Positions 1 to 11,700 of a stretch of DNA of 64,000 nt are shown here, piece after piece. The position numbers and the translations under genes are program-made. Under the pieces are notes generated by a model that was not told the DNA's origin, did no database searches, and worked only from the letters and a program-made list of their open reading frames with translations. The stretch's first letter is position 1; each line of letters begins with the position of its first letter. This DNA comes from Rotaria sp. Silwood1 (Eukaryota > Rotifera > Eurotatoria > Philodinida > Philodinidae), in contig CAJNOP010000322.1 of NCBI GenBank assembly GCA_905250075.1, forward strand, positions 159,027-223,026, read 5' to 3'.

Positions 1-538
1 AGAGAAGATCCATACCCACACATACCCATCAAATGCATTTGAATTGAACATACAATCGATCCTCTGTTCAGTAGCAATAAGATCAAGTCATGGTATTTTA
101 ATGGCAAAATATGAAATGTTTTCACAGTTTTTTTCAAGCAATTAAATTATTGAAATACAATAAAAAACTCTCAGTATACAGGAAATGTTTTCCTAGCTCT
201 AAGATTTGCCTTAACGCTGAGTAAGACACAGATCATTCTGATTACCTTATCTACAGGATTCTAAGATTGTGTGCGAATAGGATGACATTTGTTCGATTTC
301 GAACAGCTCTGACAATGAAGAAGATGATATTCATAATTAGCACTATTGTTCTTGACCAATTGACTTATATTTAAGTAGTTTTGCTTATAAAACATTCGTA
401 TAATGCATAAAAAACAACTATTCCATACACAATCGGAAGAAATCAACTATTTTTTTTCCTTTCATTGATGAATCACTATCAGCACAACGAAAAATATCCT
501 GCTATTCTTTCACCATCTTACTCATTTTGTCGTTTTGA
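1..538. other. AT-rich stretch, no gene seen
   Basis: No convincing coding sequence, RNA gene or repeat is visible. The short open frames have no recognisable motif. Confidence 0.5.
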
Positions 539-583
539 GGCGTGGATGGAGTTCCAAAGACACCCACACCCACACCCACATTC
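539..583. repeat. Telomere-like tract, G arm then C arm
   Basis: A short G-rich arm (541-550, CGTGGATGGA) is followed by about three CCCACA-type units at 561-583. The unit matches the known bdelloid telomere repeat TGTGGG read on the other strand. The arrangement is G-strand, then spacer, then C-strand. Confidence 0.6.
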
Positions 584-810
584 TTATATCTGACACACTG
601 AAACATGTTCATTCTCCGACGGCAACGGCGTCTGAAATACCATTATTGAATACGTCACTTCCTTCAATATTCTCTTCGTCACAAATACCTTAACTAGTTC
701 CGCAATAACAGAGTGTATCAGCATTTAGTTTTGGTTATGCGGCATTATCAACTGCTGTACACAATATTACACCTCAGCTCAGTTTTACAGGAGCTAGGAA
801 CACCTGTATT

Positions 811-858
811 AGGGTGTGGGCCTCTTTTTGCACTTCATCCACACCCACACCAACACCC
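811..858. repeat. Telomere-like head-to-head tract
   Basis: AGGGTGTGGG at 811-820 is followed, after a spacer of about 18 nt, by CCACACCCACACCAACACC. The two arms are complementary, so each strand could fold into a hairpin. Confidence 0.7.
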
Positions 859-983
859 TTCTTCGTCATGGGCGGCAGAGTGGCTACCGGGATTTAATTT
901 TTTGGGATTTATTAATTATGATTATACTTCAGAACATTAACATTAACATTCACACCCTCATTTTTGCCCTCATTTTTGGCCTC

Positions 984-1070
984 ATCCACATCCACACCCA
1001 CACCCACACCCATACCCACACCCCACCCACACCCACACACCCACACTCACACCCACAACCATCCACACCC
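984..1070. repeat. Telomere-like C-strand array
   Basis: About 85 bp of degenerate CCCACA units (CCACATCC, CCATACCC and CACTCACA variants). No G-rich arm lies immediately to its left, unlike most other tracts in the window. The unit matches the bdelloid telomere repeat. Confidence 0.8.
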
Positions 1071-1185
1071 TTTTGGTTGTTCGCGAGGGAACATTTTTCA
1101 TCGAAATATGTCTCTGTCCTTTGTATGTTCCGTCCGAACTATTTGCATTAGGTGTCTTGGGAGTTCTTTGAAAGCTACGATTAGT

Positions 1186-1624
1186 ATCGATGATCGGATC
1201 TCTGCCATTTGGTTTTCCGATGATTTCCGGACCGAAGAGAAGAGGAATTATCAGGATCCGATAGGATTTTTTTTGGGTGGTGACATCTGGTGTGAATTCG
1301 GTGTTATCCGATTGTCGGATTTGACAGGATTACTTCCGGAATCATCCAGTTCGGTTTCCTGTTGGAGAAATCTGATGAAATTCGATTGTATCCGCTCTAC
1401 AATCTGACAATATCTATGCTTTTCCGAAAGGCAGTTCTGAGCGGATGCGATTTGATTCGATTGTCGGCTTCGCAAGGATCCGACTGTAACTTTTCCGACG
1501 TAATCCGAACCGGAATCCTGAGCATGAGAATCCGACACAAAATGGATCGAACCCCATCGGTTTTTTACGGAAGACGTCGGATTCCGGAGCAATTCAGTTC
1601 AGGATCCGACGCTTTCCGGTAATA
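1186..1624. repeat. Island of TCCGA/TCGGA words
   Basis: About twenty copies of TCCG or CGGA, often as TCCGGA, GGATCC or ATCCGAT, lie in roughly 430 bp. They have no fixed period, and the island is visibly more GC-rich than its surroundings. It is open in several frames, but the translations show no known domain. It abuts the truncated Tc1 transposase at about 1625, which suggests it replaced the rest of that gene. Its origin is unknown. Confidence 0.55.
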
Positions 1625-1894
1625 TCCATATGTCAGATTAGATCTCTTGGGATATCTTCCATCATTTCGTGTTAAACAGTTTAACATAAGAACATATCGA
1701 TCATTTAATTTTTGTGGTCGACCACTACGTCGCCGATCATGAAAGTTACCTGTTTCTTCAAGGCTCTTTAAAGCACGTTGAACGGATGACTTTGGAATAT
1801 TGACAATGGTGCTAATTTCGAGACAAGTCATACCGACTTTACTCAATGTTACACATTGAGCTCGTTGATACTCACGACGAAGTTTTTGCGACAT
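1625..1894 (-). pseudogene. Truncated Tc1/mariner transposase (N-terminal HTH only)
   Basis: The frame starts at 1894 with MSQKLRREYQRAQ. It contains a helix-turn-helix segment (residues about 15-50, ending SVQRALKSLEETG) and then the basic GRPQKL linker typical of Tc1-family transposases between the HTH and the catalytic part. The family length is about 340 residues. Here only about 90 are left before the sequence changes character at about 1625, and no DDE/D catalytic region follows. Upstream (right) lies a left end with two direct repeats, consistent with the same element. The last residues of the open frame, up to 1565, belong to the adjoining word island and are probably not transposase. 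Not functional. Confidence 0.8.
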
Positions 1895-2054
1895 TTTTTT
1901 ATGTTCAATAAAGATTTATTTAATATTATTGAGATCGGAAGTAACTGAGTATCAATCACAACTGATACTTCAATTAAAACGAACGTTTCAGACTACTCCA
2001 ATAACATGAAATAAAAATTTTTCCTAATTTAACAAGTATTTCTAATAAAGTCTA

Positions 2055-2262
2055 CACTGTCCCAGAACTTTTTGTTGCTGGACAATTTTTGTTCTTTTTA
2101 TTTTTTTATATTAAAACCAGAAGTTTTGCGCCTGTATGATATAGTATGAAAGCTTAACTAATAAGTACACTTACTATACATATAAACTTTAATTTGAATG
2201 AGATATAAAAATTTGGGGAGTCATTCTTGAGTGTCCCAGAATTTTTTGCGAGGGGTGAACTA
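2055..2262 (-). mobile_element. Tc1-type element end with two direct repeats (IR/DR)
   Basis: Two similar blocks, GTGTCCCAGAATTTTTTG (about 2231-2248) and ACTGTCCCAGAACTTTTTG (about 2057-2075), lie in the same direction about 175 bp apart. They sit upstream of the transposase fragment. This is the IR/DR architecture known from Tc1-like elements such as Sleeping Beauty. A TA at 2261-2262 may be the target site. The opposite end is missing. Confidence 0.55.
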
Positions 2263-3245
2263 TCATTCAACAATCTAAGTTGACACTAGATCCATGTTCA
2301 GAATGAAAACCGAGTGAGATAAGATATATTAAAACAATTCTCAGCCTGGACGGATAGATTTACGGAGCATGTTCATGAATGAACAGTATTAGCAGGTGGT
2401 CAAACTTCTAGGGCAATAGGATGTCTGTTTTGAACATCTAAATACGTAGTTTTTTGAAAGCTTTCAAAGATTATAAGACTCACCTGAGTTCGCTATTTCG
2501 GCTTAAGAATACTTCAAGACAAAGTCATACACACAGTTTAATGCAGAACTTAATGAGCTCCAATTTTGTCATGTTAATTTTTGACAGTATCGAAGGCATA
2601 ATTCCAGAGATGCTAAAGGATTGCATCCAGAAAATCAACTTTGGACAATTCGAGACAAATTTTTAGACTATATTAGTTTGGATTTGAGTATCGTATTGAG
2701 AGAACCACATTGTGAAATGAGTGATGTAAAATATCTGAATTGGAATATATGTTACATTCTTCGACTTTCTCATTAAGCATCTCTTATTACGCGTCATTAT
2801 CAAGTTTTTTTTGATGGCAGATGTTTCTGTTAAAACGAGAGCCTTTCTGTCTAAAGATTTAGTCATGCCATTGATTTTACGACTAATGTTAATGATACTG
2901 ATACAGAAGACGATAATGTAGTATAATATTTGTGTCAAGTCCGCACATCAGCACAGGTTTGGTAGAAAATTACTGATGCAGTATTATAATATTTCGAGAA
3001 TGGTTGTAGAATTAGTAAAAATCTTGCATGCCTTGGTCGGTGTCGCCACTAAAAAGTTTGTAGATACATCGGAAATGGTTTGTTTTAGTTTTGTAGGCAT
3101 ACTATTTGAAAAAATTGAACATGAAATTTTTTCCAGCTCGGTTGTCGACGTAGAAAAACTATTCTTCTGGAGGCAACTCACTGAAAACGACAGTAGAACT
3201 GCTTTAATCTAAATTAAAATGGCCTCACCTGAGAAAGGAACGGAA
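2263..3245. other. No recognisable gene
   Basis: Short open frames on both strands (for example 2454-2666 and 2976-3212) lack known motifs and have no splice-linked partners that I can identify. Confidence 0.45.
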
Positions 3246-3345
3246 NNNNNNNNNNNNNNNNNNNNNNNNNNNNNNNNNNNNNNNNNNNNNNNNNNNNNNN
3301 NNNNNNNNNNNNNNNNNNNNNNNNNNNNNNNNNNNNNNNNNNNNN
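3246..3345. other. Assembly gap (100 N) followed by poly-C
   Basis: Exactly 100 N, which is a conventional placeholder size. A run of 19 C follows at 3346-3364, a likely sequencing or assembly edge artefact, or part of an unresolved C-rich repeat. Confidence 0.98.
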
Positions 3346-3364
3346 CCCCCCCCCCCCCCCCCCC

Positions 3365-3750
3365 TTCGAATCTACGCATGTCATTAGAAACAAAATGTAA
3401 TGAAATCTATTTGATGCAAACGAAGAGAATGAGAGCTAACGCGCATATGATTAAGGAGAGAAAGATAAGGAAAAATAAGAACGAGGTTTAGTGCATTTGA
3501 TATTTGTCTTCGAATATATAGATAACGAGAAATGAGGTGAAGCTGTTCATCGCGCTCAAATACACACAGAACACATGACAGAAAACGGAGAACAATATGT
3601 CGAGAAGAGAAAATAAAAAAGACGACTGTATATGTGTGCGAGCAAAACCACTAGACTAAATGAAAATTGGATAGGTGCAGCTGAGGGCCATTCGTTCATC
3701 CACAACGAGACTCACACTTATATGCACACTCACACCCGCAACATAACAGT
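3365..3750. other. Intergenic; weak CACA-rich patch
   Basis: No gene is visible. Degenerate CACAC words at about 3698-3740 resemble a decayed telomere-like tract but are too irregular to call. Confidence 0.4.
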
Positions 3751-4362
3751 TCAAAACTGGTAAACTACAGGTTTGCTCGTATTTGCTTCATAAACGTCTG
3801 ATAGTTCGGCATACAATTGAATTATTTTATTCATATGATTGAGCAGAATTTGTCGATTATGGTCATTCTTGCCAAGACTATTGATCATCTCCTGAATATT
3901 GTAACTGCACCAGAATGCATTTCTACGATTGTAAAATGGACGATTGTCTTCAACATTGCCAAAAACTTCCTTTAAAATTTGAATATCATACGGCATCTTA
4001 AAACGATCACGACTATCTTCGTAGCTGAAGAGATAATAGAAATTATCGTAACCAGCCCATGTAATAGCCGAAAGACAAAGCGAACACGGCTCGTGTGTAC
4101 TGAGAAAGATACAATCTTTTGGATTTGGCAAGCTGGATCGATCCTTTATTTCCCAGAGCTTTTTGATTACGTTTACTTCACCATGCCAAAGTGGATTTTC
4201 TACCTCATTGTTGGCTTCGGCAATAATAAGCGAAAGGTCTGATTTTTTAAGAATAGCTGCGCCAAAAACACCATTACCTTGTGTAACACTGACTCGAATC
4301 TTAGGTAAAATGTCTAGTTCAATGACAGTGAAAAATCGACTGATCAGTTCGACACTATTCAT
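3751..4362 (-). CDS. Zinc-dependent cytidine/deoxycytidylate-type nucleoside deaminase
   Basis: The gene is a single exon of 203 residues. The CDA-fold zinc site is complete. The H-x-E motif occurs in NPLWHGEVNVIKK (about residues 58-70), with His as first zinc ligand and Glu as the proton shuttle. The PCxxC motif occurs in STHEPCSLCLSAITWAG, supplying two Cys ligands. The YEDSRDRF segment after the second motif resembles the substrate-side loop of nucleoside and guanine deaminase-like proteins. By family the enzyme hydrolytically deaminates a base or nucleoside; the exact substrate cannot be told. No signal peptide or membrane segment is visible, so it is probably cytosolic. The lack of introns, in a genome whose other genes have many, is compatible with acquisition from bacteria or fungi, but that is inference. 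Confidence 0.8.
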   Translation of the reverse strand: MNSVELISRFFTVIELDILPKIRVSVTQGNGVFGAAILKKSDLSLIIAEANNEVENPLWHGEVNVIKKLWEIKDRSSLPNPKDCIFLSTHEPCSLCLSAITWAGYDNFYYLFSYEDSRDRFKMPYDIQILKEVFGNVEDNRPFYNRRNAFWCSYNIQEMINSLGKNDHNRQILLNHMNKIIQLYAELSDVYEANTSKPVVYQF

Positions 4363-5800
4363 CTGAAACTGAAATCAAGAATTCTTTCTTATTTGACTAG
4401 TTGCAACATGGTCTTCTAAGCCTTTACTTTTTGCGTGTGTAACTACTACTGAAGTTATATTCGGTTGTTTTATTTACTCAAGCGCTTCTTTATCTTCCAT
4501 CTCATGAGAAGGGTCGTCAATTGTCACTTTTTTGGTTGTATTTACACATTCTACAAACTAATGTTCCTTTTCTATTATACGTAATAAAAAAAGCACTAAA
4601 AGAATCATGGTAGCATTCTAAAATCTTTTCATCTTAGCTCGGAGTGTGGATGTCGATAGGAATGTAAACAAAGTCCACGTCCGAACCTCAACTTTTACAT
4701 ATGCCATTCGACCAATTCATCAACTTCGAATCATGTTCACATAACAGATTGTTCTCGCCATCGAATCTACCAGTTTCGGTCGATTGCCGTGATCAGCACT
4801 GCAGAGATTTCTGGATGAACAAAAATTTTCATCTTCGCCATTTTCGCTCTGTTTACAACCGTTCGAGATCCAAAGAATTTTTGAAATGTCGATCGATCAT
4901 CAATGAATTTCGATATTTGTTGCTGATCAACAATTTGAACATTGAATTGTCGACTCGTCGCTTTTCTGACATATCTATAGCCGAGTGTCATCATATGATT
5001 CTAGTTTGATCATTTATTCGTTTCCATTTTCTGCGACAGCAAAGTAAGTTTTTGTCGATAGAGAATGATACTTCTCTTCACTCTCGTGAAAGAGTATACA
5101 GTCATGACTAACAGCCATCTGTCATAGACTGTTGCCAGAAACTCATATGGAAATGAATTTCATTTGATATCGGCTTATTTATACTTCCTGAAAAGATGAG
5201 CAATACAAGCAAGTAAGTGGATGAAGATTCTTTTCATCCTCGCTCTCCAACGTACGAAGAGATATGTCGATAATAGCCGAGAGCATCTTGTATAATCTCC
5301 AGTTTTTTTCTCATAGTTTCTGAAGTCTATCGATTTGTACAGATAAACAAGAGCATTGCATTGTTTTTCGTGTATGGTTACAAGAATGAAGAGGATTTCA
5401 TCGGTTCGAAGAATTCGGTCAAGATGATGGAGAAATTTACAAATGAAGATATAGAACAATGTTAATACTGTGAGAAAGGAATTGAAGACTGTCTTTCCTG
5501 ATGATAAGAGCCAGCGTTAAATTAGGAGTTTTTAATAACGACGCTCAAAGATAGTATTGGAGATATGATTGACAAGGCGAAATGGCTCAGAACGAGCTTG
5601 AAAAACAATGAACATAAGCATGTTTCATTCATTGAATAATGTCATTCATTTGAATTTACCGTAAGCATGTGCTAAACCGTAGTCGATTTCCGATCCTCAT
5701 GCACTAATTTCTATTGGACTGTTATACACATGCGATGTGAAAGAGTACATTTTGGTTTCAACCATATTCCTTGTGTCTTTTATGCCACTGATTGGATAGA
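4363..5800. other. Intergenic; overlapping open frames of unknown meaning
   Basis: The part at 4700-5010 is less AT-rich than average and is open on both strands (102 residues +, 75 residues -). Neither translation shows a recognisable domain. No RNA gene was seen. Confidence 0.35.
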
Positions 5801-5860
5801 TGGATGTGGGTTTCGATTTCGATATAGATATTCTTCCGACAATCCTACACCAACATCCAT
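5801..5860. repeat. Weak telomere-like head-to-head tract
   Basis: TGGATGTGGG at 5801-5810 is followed by CCTACACCAACATCC at about 5844-5858. The arms are degenerate but complementary in type, again G then C. Confidence 0.4.
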
Positions 5861-6623
5861 ATACTTACTCTCACACATACACACACGCACATCGATTTTT
5901 GCTTGTGAATATCTTATTATTTTTCTTTTTTCGCGAAACTATCCTCATTTAACTATGAAAAATTACGTGCCGTGTTATTGCTTCGTTTTCGCAACATGTT
6001 TCTTGTATGTATATTAATGTAGTCACTTCATTTTTCAATAAAAATATTCGTTTGTTTAAATCAATAATACGAGATTCTAAATGTAGCAGAAAAAAAAGGA
6101 AGCCTTCCTGCATAAAATAGCATACATTATCGATATAATGAAGGATGAAATCGATTACTAAATTCAAGATTTATCACAGCAATCGTTTAAATAATCGAAA
6201 ATATAGGCAATTCATTGCATTTCTGCGCACGATAGTTATTTTGATAAATTGCGCGTTTGAGGATATAGGTATGCTTGTTTTCTTTTATATATAGAAGAAT
6301 CTCTATTTAGGAAGTACACAATGAAGATAGATTTTCTTCATTAAGATTGGTACAGGAAATAAAGATAAAACGGATATATGCCAAAGAGATCTGTGTTTCA
6401 ATTTATTCGATATCTTGAACCAGCTCTGTGCTTTAGTATGGTGTGTGTTGTTTGTTTTCAAAAGAAAATAGAAATTTGATTACATATGTACTATCATGTT
6501 GCAGAGAAACATGTGGAAAGATTTGTAAAAATTTTACACTTGTTTCTAATGCTGAAGAAGTAAAAAAAAATCCTGTTTTCTGTAACTTCTTTTCATAGAA
6601 TTTTAAGTTTGCGGAAGAACATA

Positions 6624-6670
6624 GTGTGGATGTGAATGTGTGAGCGTATCATAGAAGAGAGCCACACCCA
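6624..6670. repeat. Weak telomere-like head-to-head tract
   Basis: GTGTGGATGTGAATGTGTGAG, beginning at about 6624, is followed by GCCACACCCAG ending at 6670. The order is G arm then C arm with a short spacer. Confidence 0.45.
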
Positions 6671-8270
6671 GTTTGTAGAGACACATAATAGAAGGTTTAG
6701 GCGTAGTGCTGTAGAAAATAGTGAACATATATACAACAAACTCTTTTGCCGGTTAATTCAATACTTATAATCAAAGGAATGTTGAGATCAAGATAAACTA
6801 AATCAAAAAAAAACAGCGAAAAGATAGAGAAGAAGCGAACATAATTACTACTAGTTGAAAAAATCTGTTCGAAGTTCAGATATAGAAAAAGCCATCCGTA
6901 TCTCCGATGATCAACCATTTTGGAATGCAATTATAATCTGCTGGATATTTTACACTACATGTATCACTTAATAGTACAATGAAGCTCAAGAACAAGTGGA
7001 GTCTACATGGCAGCCCCAAAGAAACGGCGCTAACCAACTCTTTAATCCATTATTTACATTATCTTAAGCAAAACAGATTTTAGCAGATTTTTCTTGAAAC
7101 CAATTAAATATGATTCAATTTTTAATCGTTTACTTAGATTATTCCAAACGGAATAAAATTCAATATATTATTGTTGAAATCGGTTATAATCGATTGAGTT
7201 TTTTATTCATTACTTGGATTATTTCAAATAGCTTAGATTTTCATTGATTATTGTCTTAGTTGATTAAAATCGATTTGTTCCAATCCGTCATTCAGATTTT
7301 CTGCTGAAAAACTGACTTGCATTGACTATCCTCAGTTCAATTCCATTTTAATTGATTATTTTATTACACCTCTAAGCGACATTTTGAGATGATTGTTTGA
7401 AAAATCAATTTTAACCTGATTGTTCGACCGGTTGTTTTACATGGGCAAGGTGTTACCATCAGCAGCAGAGTCGGATGCTTTGTTCAAAGAATTGAGTGTT
7501 TTCTTTGCGAAACACCGACTTGTACAACGTCCAAGCCGTTTTTTTTTCGAAAGAGCCGTGCGGTTGTAACAAATTAAGATAGCATCTAGATAAAAGAACA
7601 GGTTGTTTGAAGTTGTCAAGTCGCAAAATAGTAACTCATTCAACAAAAAGATTGGAGCATTGGTTATGCTACTACAACAGTCGTGTGTTGCTTTTTAATA
7701 GATGAATGGAATAAAATAATGGTTGAAAAATATTACAGCCGCCTCTAGTTTCTGACTATCAATAAGACAAATTAGTCTTCAGTCCCTACACTACAATCTC
7801 GTATAATTTCGCCGAAATGATCAAACTATGGCGCAATACGATCGTGCTATACAAAAATTCGACCACTCTGGCAAAGATACGCGCCACTTCATTGTAATCC
7901 ATTCGTTATGTATAGATCGATCGATCAGTAGAAAGATCATGAGGACGAAAACTAATGCATATAGAATTGCTGAATTAAAATTGATTATTTTTGATGAATT
8001 CGTTGGTATTTGATTAAAAATTGATTGTAATCAGCTTTTCCACCATAGGGTTGCGTCATGAAAACCGCAATGCTTTCCTAACGATGGGTAACAGCAGGCT
8101 ACTAACATTTTATGAGAAACTCGCCATTCGTTCGGTAGCTACTACTCAAAAACAGACTTGCACAAAATATTCCAACGTGAAGAAAAAGGAACAAACAATG
8201 CATGTCATAATTTGAATTACACAGCTACTCTTACCATAATCGACCGGTATTCGGTTTTTTTTCTCTTAGC
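6671..8270. other. Intergenic with AATCGATT-type word island
   Basis: No gene was recognised. Between about 7080 and 7400 the words AATCGATT, TTAATCG and GATTATT recur at irregular spacing. The same style of words returns at about 7975-8040 and 17355-17430. Confidence 0.4.
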
Positions 8271-8314
8271 AGGTATAAATTGGATAAACAAAAATACAAG
8301 AGTAAAGGACAAAA

Positions 8315-8779
8315 ATGCTTCCCCTTGTCTATGACCCTGAAAGAAAACATGATCACGATTTACTCTTGCAATATCGCGTGAACTATCCCTTCGATTCGTT
8401 ACGACCTGAACAAAGGTATGCTTTCTTCATCTGTTGTCGAAATTATCAAGACGTTCTCGATGATATTCATCATTTACCTTACGTAATTAAAATCGATGTC
8501 TGCGCTCATCACTGCCCTGAACCTGATGGCATTCAATGGATGACCGATTATCCGAAAGTTTCCAAATGTGATGATCCTCGTCCCTGGGTACCATCGGTTT
8601 TTAAATGGGCATTGGAAACACCGAACAATCAACAGCAGAATCATGAAAGCTTGCCACAAGTGCAAGCGTTCGTCGATGCTCTAGAACAATTGCTTGATGA
8701 ACCACATGTTGGAATACAAGAGAGACAGCGTACGGATACATCGCCCGACAATGGTATTGAACCTGATGAGAGCCGTTAG
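8315..8779 (+). CDS. Hypothetical 154-residue acidic protein
   Basis: Not recognised. The frame begins at an ATG preceded by ACAAAA, a good eukaryotic context, and ends with a run of acidic and Ser residues (NGIEPDESR). The composition is gene-like, with many Pro, Asp, His, Trp and Cys residues. There are conserved-looking patches such as YPFDSLRPEQRYAFFICC and CAHHCPEPDG, the latter holding C-x-H-H-C that could bind metal. No signal peptide or membrane segment is visible. A TATAAA lies at 8274-8279 and an AATAAA at 8906-8911, compatible with a short transcription unit. No function can be assigned from the sequence. Confidence 0.55.
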   Translation: MLPLVYDPERKHDHDLLLQYRVNYPFDSLRPEQRYAFFICCRNYQDVLDDIHHLPYVIKIDVCAHHCPEPDGIQWMTDYPKVSKCDDPRPWVPSVFKWALETPNNQQQNHESLPQVQAFVDALEQLLDEPHVGIQERQRTDTSPDNGIEPDESR

Positions 8780-11700
8780 TTTTTCTTGATAATTATAGTG
8801 ATACTGATGGCAGTATTAATGAGGATAGTAACTGTGCACTGCAAGCTGAGTTTATCTAATCCCAATAATATATTACTTTTAATTTCTATTTAATCAGGAT
8901 GATAAAATAAAATTAAAAACAACATAAAATCACGTGTCATCATCTCTTTTGATTAAACACATTTACTTATAAAAGAAAAGAGAAATATGCATTTTTAAAA
9001 GCGGAAAAATCAACGCAATTCATCGACCTATTCTCTTAACAAAGATGTCATAAAGAGCCATATATGGTTTTAGAGGAGATGATGAACTTTTTAGCGTTCA
9101 TTTCCTTTAATACTAAATCATTAAAGGTTTTAGATAATTTAAAGAACAATGCCAAGTAAAAAACGGTTACAAGTGTTTGAAATAGTACTATCTCGTACTT
9201 TATTCTTTTATTGCTGAACTCTTTTTACAAGGATTATTCAAGCGACTTGCGCTTGAACTACACTGAAGATATGGAGTCACAGCAATCATTTCAGATTCAT
9301 CAAGATCTCGCGAAACTTCACTATACTTGTAGAGTATGGTAAGCATGGACGAAACCACATCAAAAGCTGCGTAGTGTCATAAATTTCATATAATAATTCC
9401 TTCAGATTTCGTAGCAAAAATGAATTTGGTATAAACGTCTGAAGCATATCACAGCCGGAAAGTTTCGTACTACACTATTTTCTCTCTGGCTCTTCATGAC
9501 AGAGACATATATTCCCCCAATCAGAAACATTAGCAATTTAGATCGTTTCTAGATTAAGCTATCTATCTTTCGCTATGCAAAGACGTTTGAATATTTCATT
9601 AGTCCATTAGGACTTCATATTTTTCCATGTAGAACTACTTCTGAGAACAACACGAGAAGCATCTGATATATATCATCACCGAAATTTTTTCGCTAAATAC
9701 TTGAAGCCTTCATATTTTGTCAGAAGAAACAGAGTTTTTGCACCCTAAACAGCTTCCTGTGTTTAATTTTCATCAACAACACTTTTTCATCATTATTAAC
9801 AATTGTGATTTCGGAAACCATTCAAGAAATGGATTTCGACTCAAATAATTTCAAGGCAAATATAGCAAAAGAGAAAAATAGCATTTTCTTTCATCAATCT
9901 CATTTGTCAAAAGTAATTTTCAATCAGAAGTGAAAGAAGGAAATAAATGTGAATTTCAAGTCAATTTATGTAGATATTTGTTTTCATATTTGTTCAAATA
10001 TCTTGTCCTATTTAGAAGAGAAAGGTATCATAGCTACATCCATTAAAATTATGCATCGTCCGACTCCAAGAAAAATATTCATTAACAGACAAATCAACAA
10101 CTCTTAATGAAAAAAAATAAAAGTATCTTTGTTTATTTAAAAAAATGTAACATTTATGTGTTGTTAGCGATTGGAGTAAATTGTTTTAATAGGATGAAAC
10201 TATTTGAAGATGCTACACAGAAAAGTCGTTTCATATAAATAAATTTCTCTTCCTGCTAATGATAACAAGATTGGTGTTTCATATCGAGTCTATATGAAAT
10301 CAATTATTCACTCATACAAATAAAAAGACGTTTAATAGTTAATAGTTATATAAACTACAGAAGAGCATAATGATGAATATCTTATTCTTGTTTAATTTCT
10401 TTTTTACAACTTTTTATCAGTGTGTTCTTTTTTTGATAAACAATAGAATAATAAAAATGCTAATGCGTGATTTGACAAACATCATTTATGTAAAAAAAAA
10501 GAAAAACCGAATAAAAAAAATCAAAATCTATCTGTTCAACATGTATGACCTTCCATGAAGCTCACAGAGTACGTAGTATTCTTATTCGAATAAAATTCAA
10601 TTGTCTAGACTAATGACCTGCATGTATCTTTCATAGGATTAAATCAGTTTAGAAATTGTCGCTATATACAAAAATGATGACTTATTTTCATTTGACTTCA
10701 TTTCTGAATAAACTTTCTCACACCAATGTAACGATTAGATAGAGTGCGATAACAAGAAAGGAATATCCATACGATGGAAAATATCTTAGATAATGAACAA
10801 GAAAGTGTAAATTCATAAAACAAGTTCGAATAAGGAAAAATCCACCATGTACAGATATTATAGAAAGACAAAATATCTATCGACAGAGGAAAACAGAAAA
10901 GGAAGATATCTATATAAGAGAAAGAAGAATACGAAAGAAAACAAAACATAACATCATCTAGACAATAAGTCTTATAAACTGCATCTGAATAAGGAACAAT
11001 ATATAACATAATAGACATATAAACATAATCTTTGTATAAAAGTAAATAATAAAAGACTTACCTAGCGTATTGCCTCATAAATATTTAGTATTGCAATAAA
11101 GGTTATATCCATAGCTTCGATTAGAATATAAAAACAAACCTTGATATAGTGCGTAAACGATAACACTATTCAATTATTTTTCTCATCTTTCCATATAGAT
11201 CTTTTGAAGCGAACATTGTTCAAATCATACTTTTAGCTTCTGCACCTTGCCGATCACCTCAATATCAAAAATAAATGGTTTCGTATCGAATAATATCCGT
11301 AAAGTAACCAAATACTGTAGTACGAACTCACGTCTAACATTTGTTGGACTACATTCGTATTCATCACATTTGTCTGCAATTTTAATACCGATATTGCCAT
11401 TCTTTGACTATTTCATCGTTCATGCATACCGCACTCTCAATACCATTGAAAATAAATTATTTCGAATTTTCAGTATTGATCACCTTGGTAAAGACCCAAC
11501 TATTGTTGGAGATATCACATATTTTAAAGTTCAAATCGAACAAGAGATTCTGATTTTCGTTTATCAAGAAATGAATTCGTTCTTCTTACTTTTTATTAGC
11601 AGATAACAGACAATTTACCTTAATTTGATTGTTATATCGATAATATACTACAGGATATACAGTTTTGAACGCTGTATTGGTAGATGACTATGATTCAATT

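Noticed and set aside
713..1407. Overlapping plus-strand frames of 75-147 residues
   Set aside because: They cross the telomere-like tracts and the TCCGA island; there is no domain and the His/Pro/Thr content is an artefact.
4701..5009. Open frames on both strands (102 and 75 residues)
   Set aside because: The minus frame has a short resemblance to prefoldin subunit 4 (VDQQQISKF), but nothing before or after supports it.
10698..11018. 106-residue hydrophobic minus-strand frame
   Set aside because: It is the complement of a purine-rich stretch; hydrophobicity follows from T-rich codons, with no family match.
11247..11606. 119-residue plus-strand frame
   Set aside because: It has no ATG start at the frame beginning, no domain and no splice partner.
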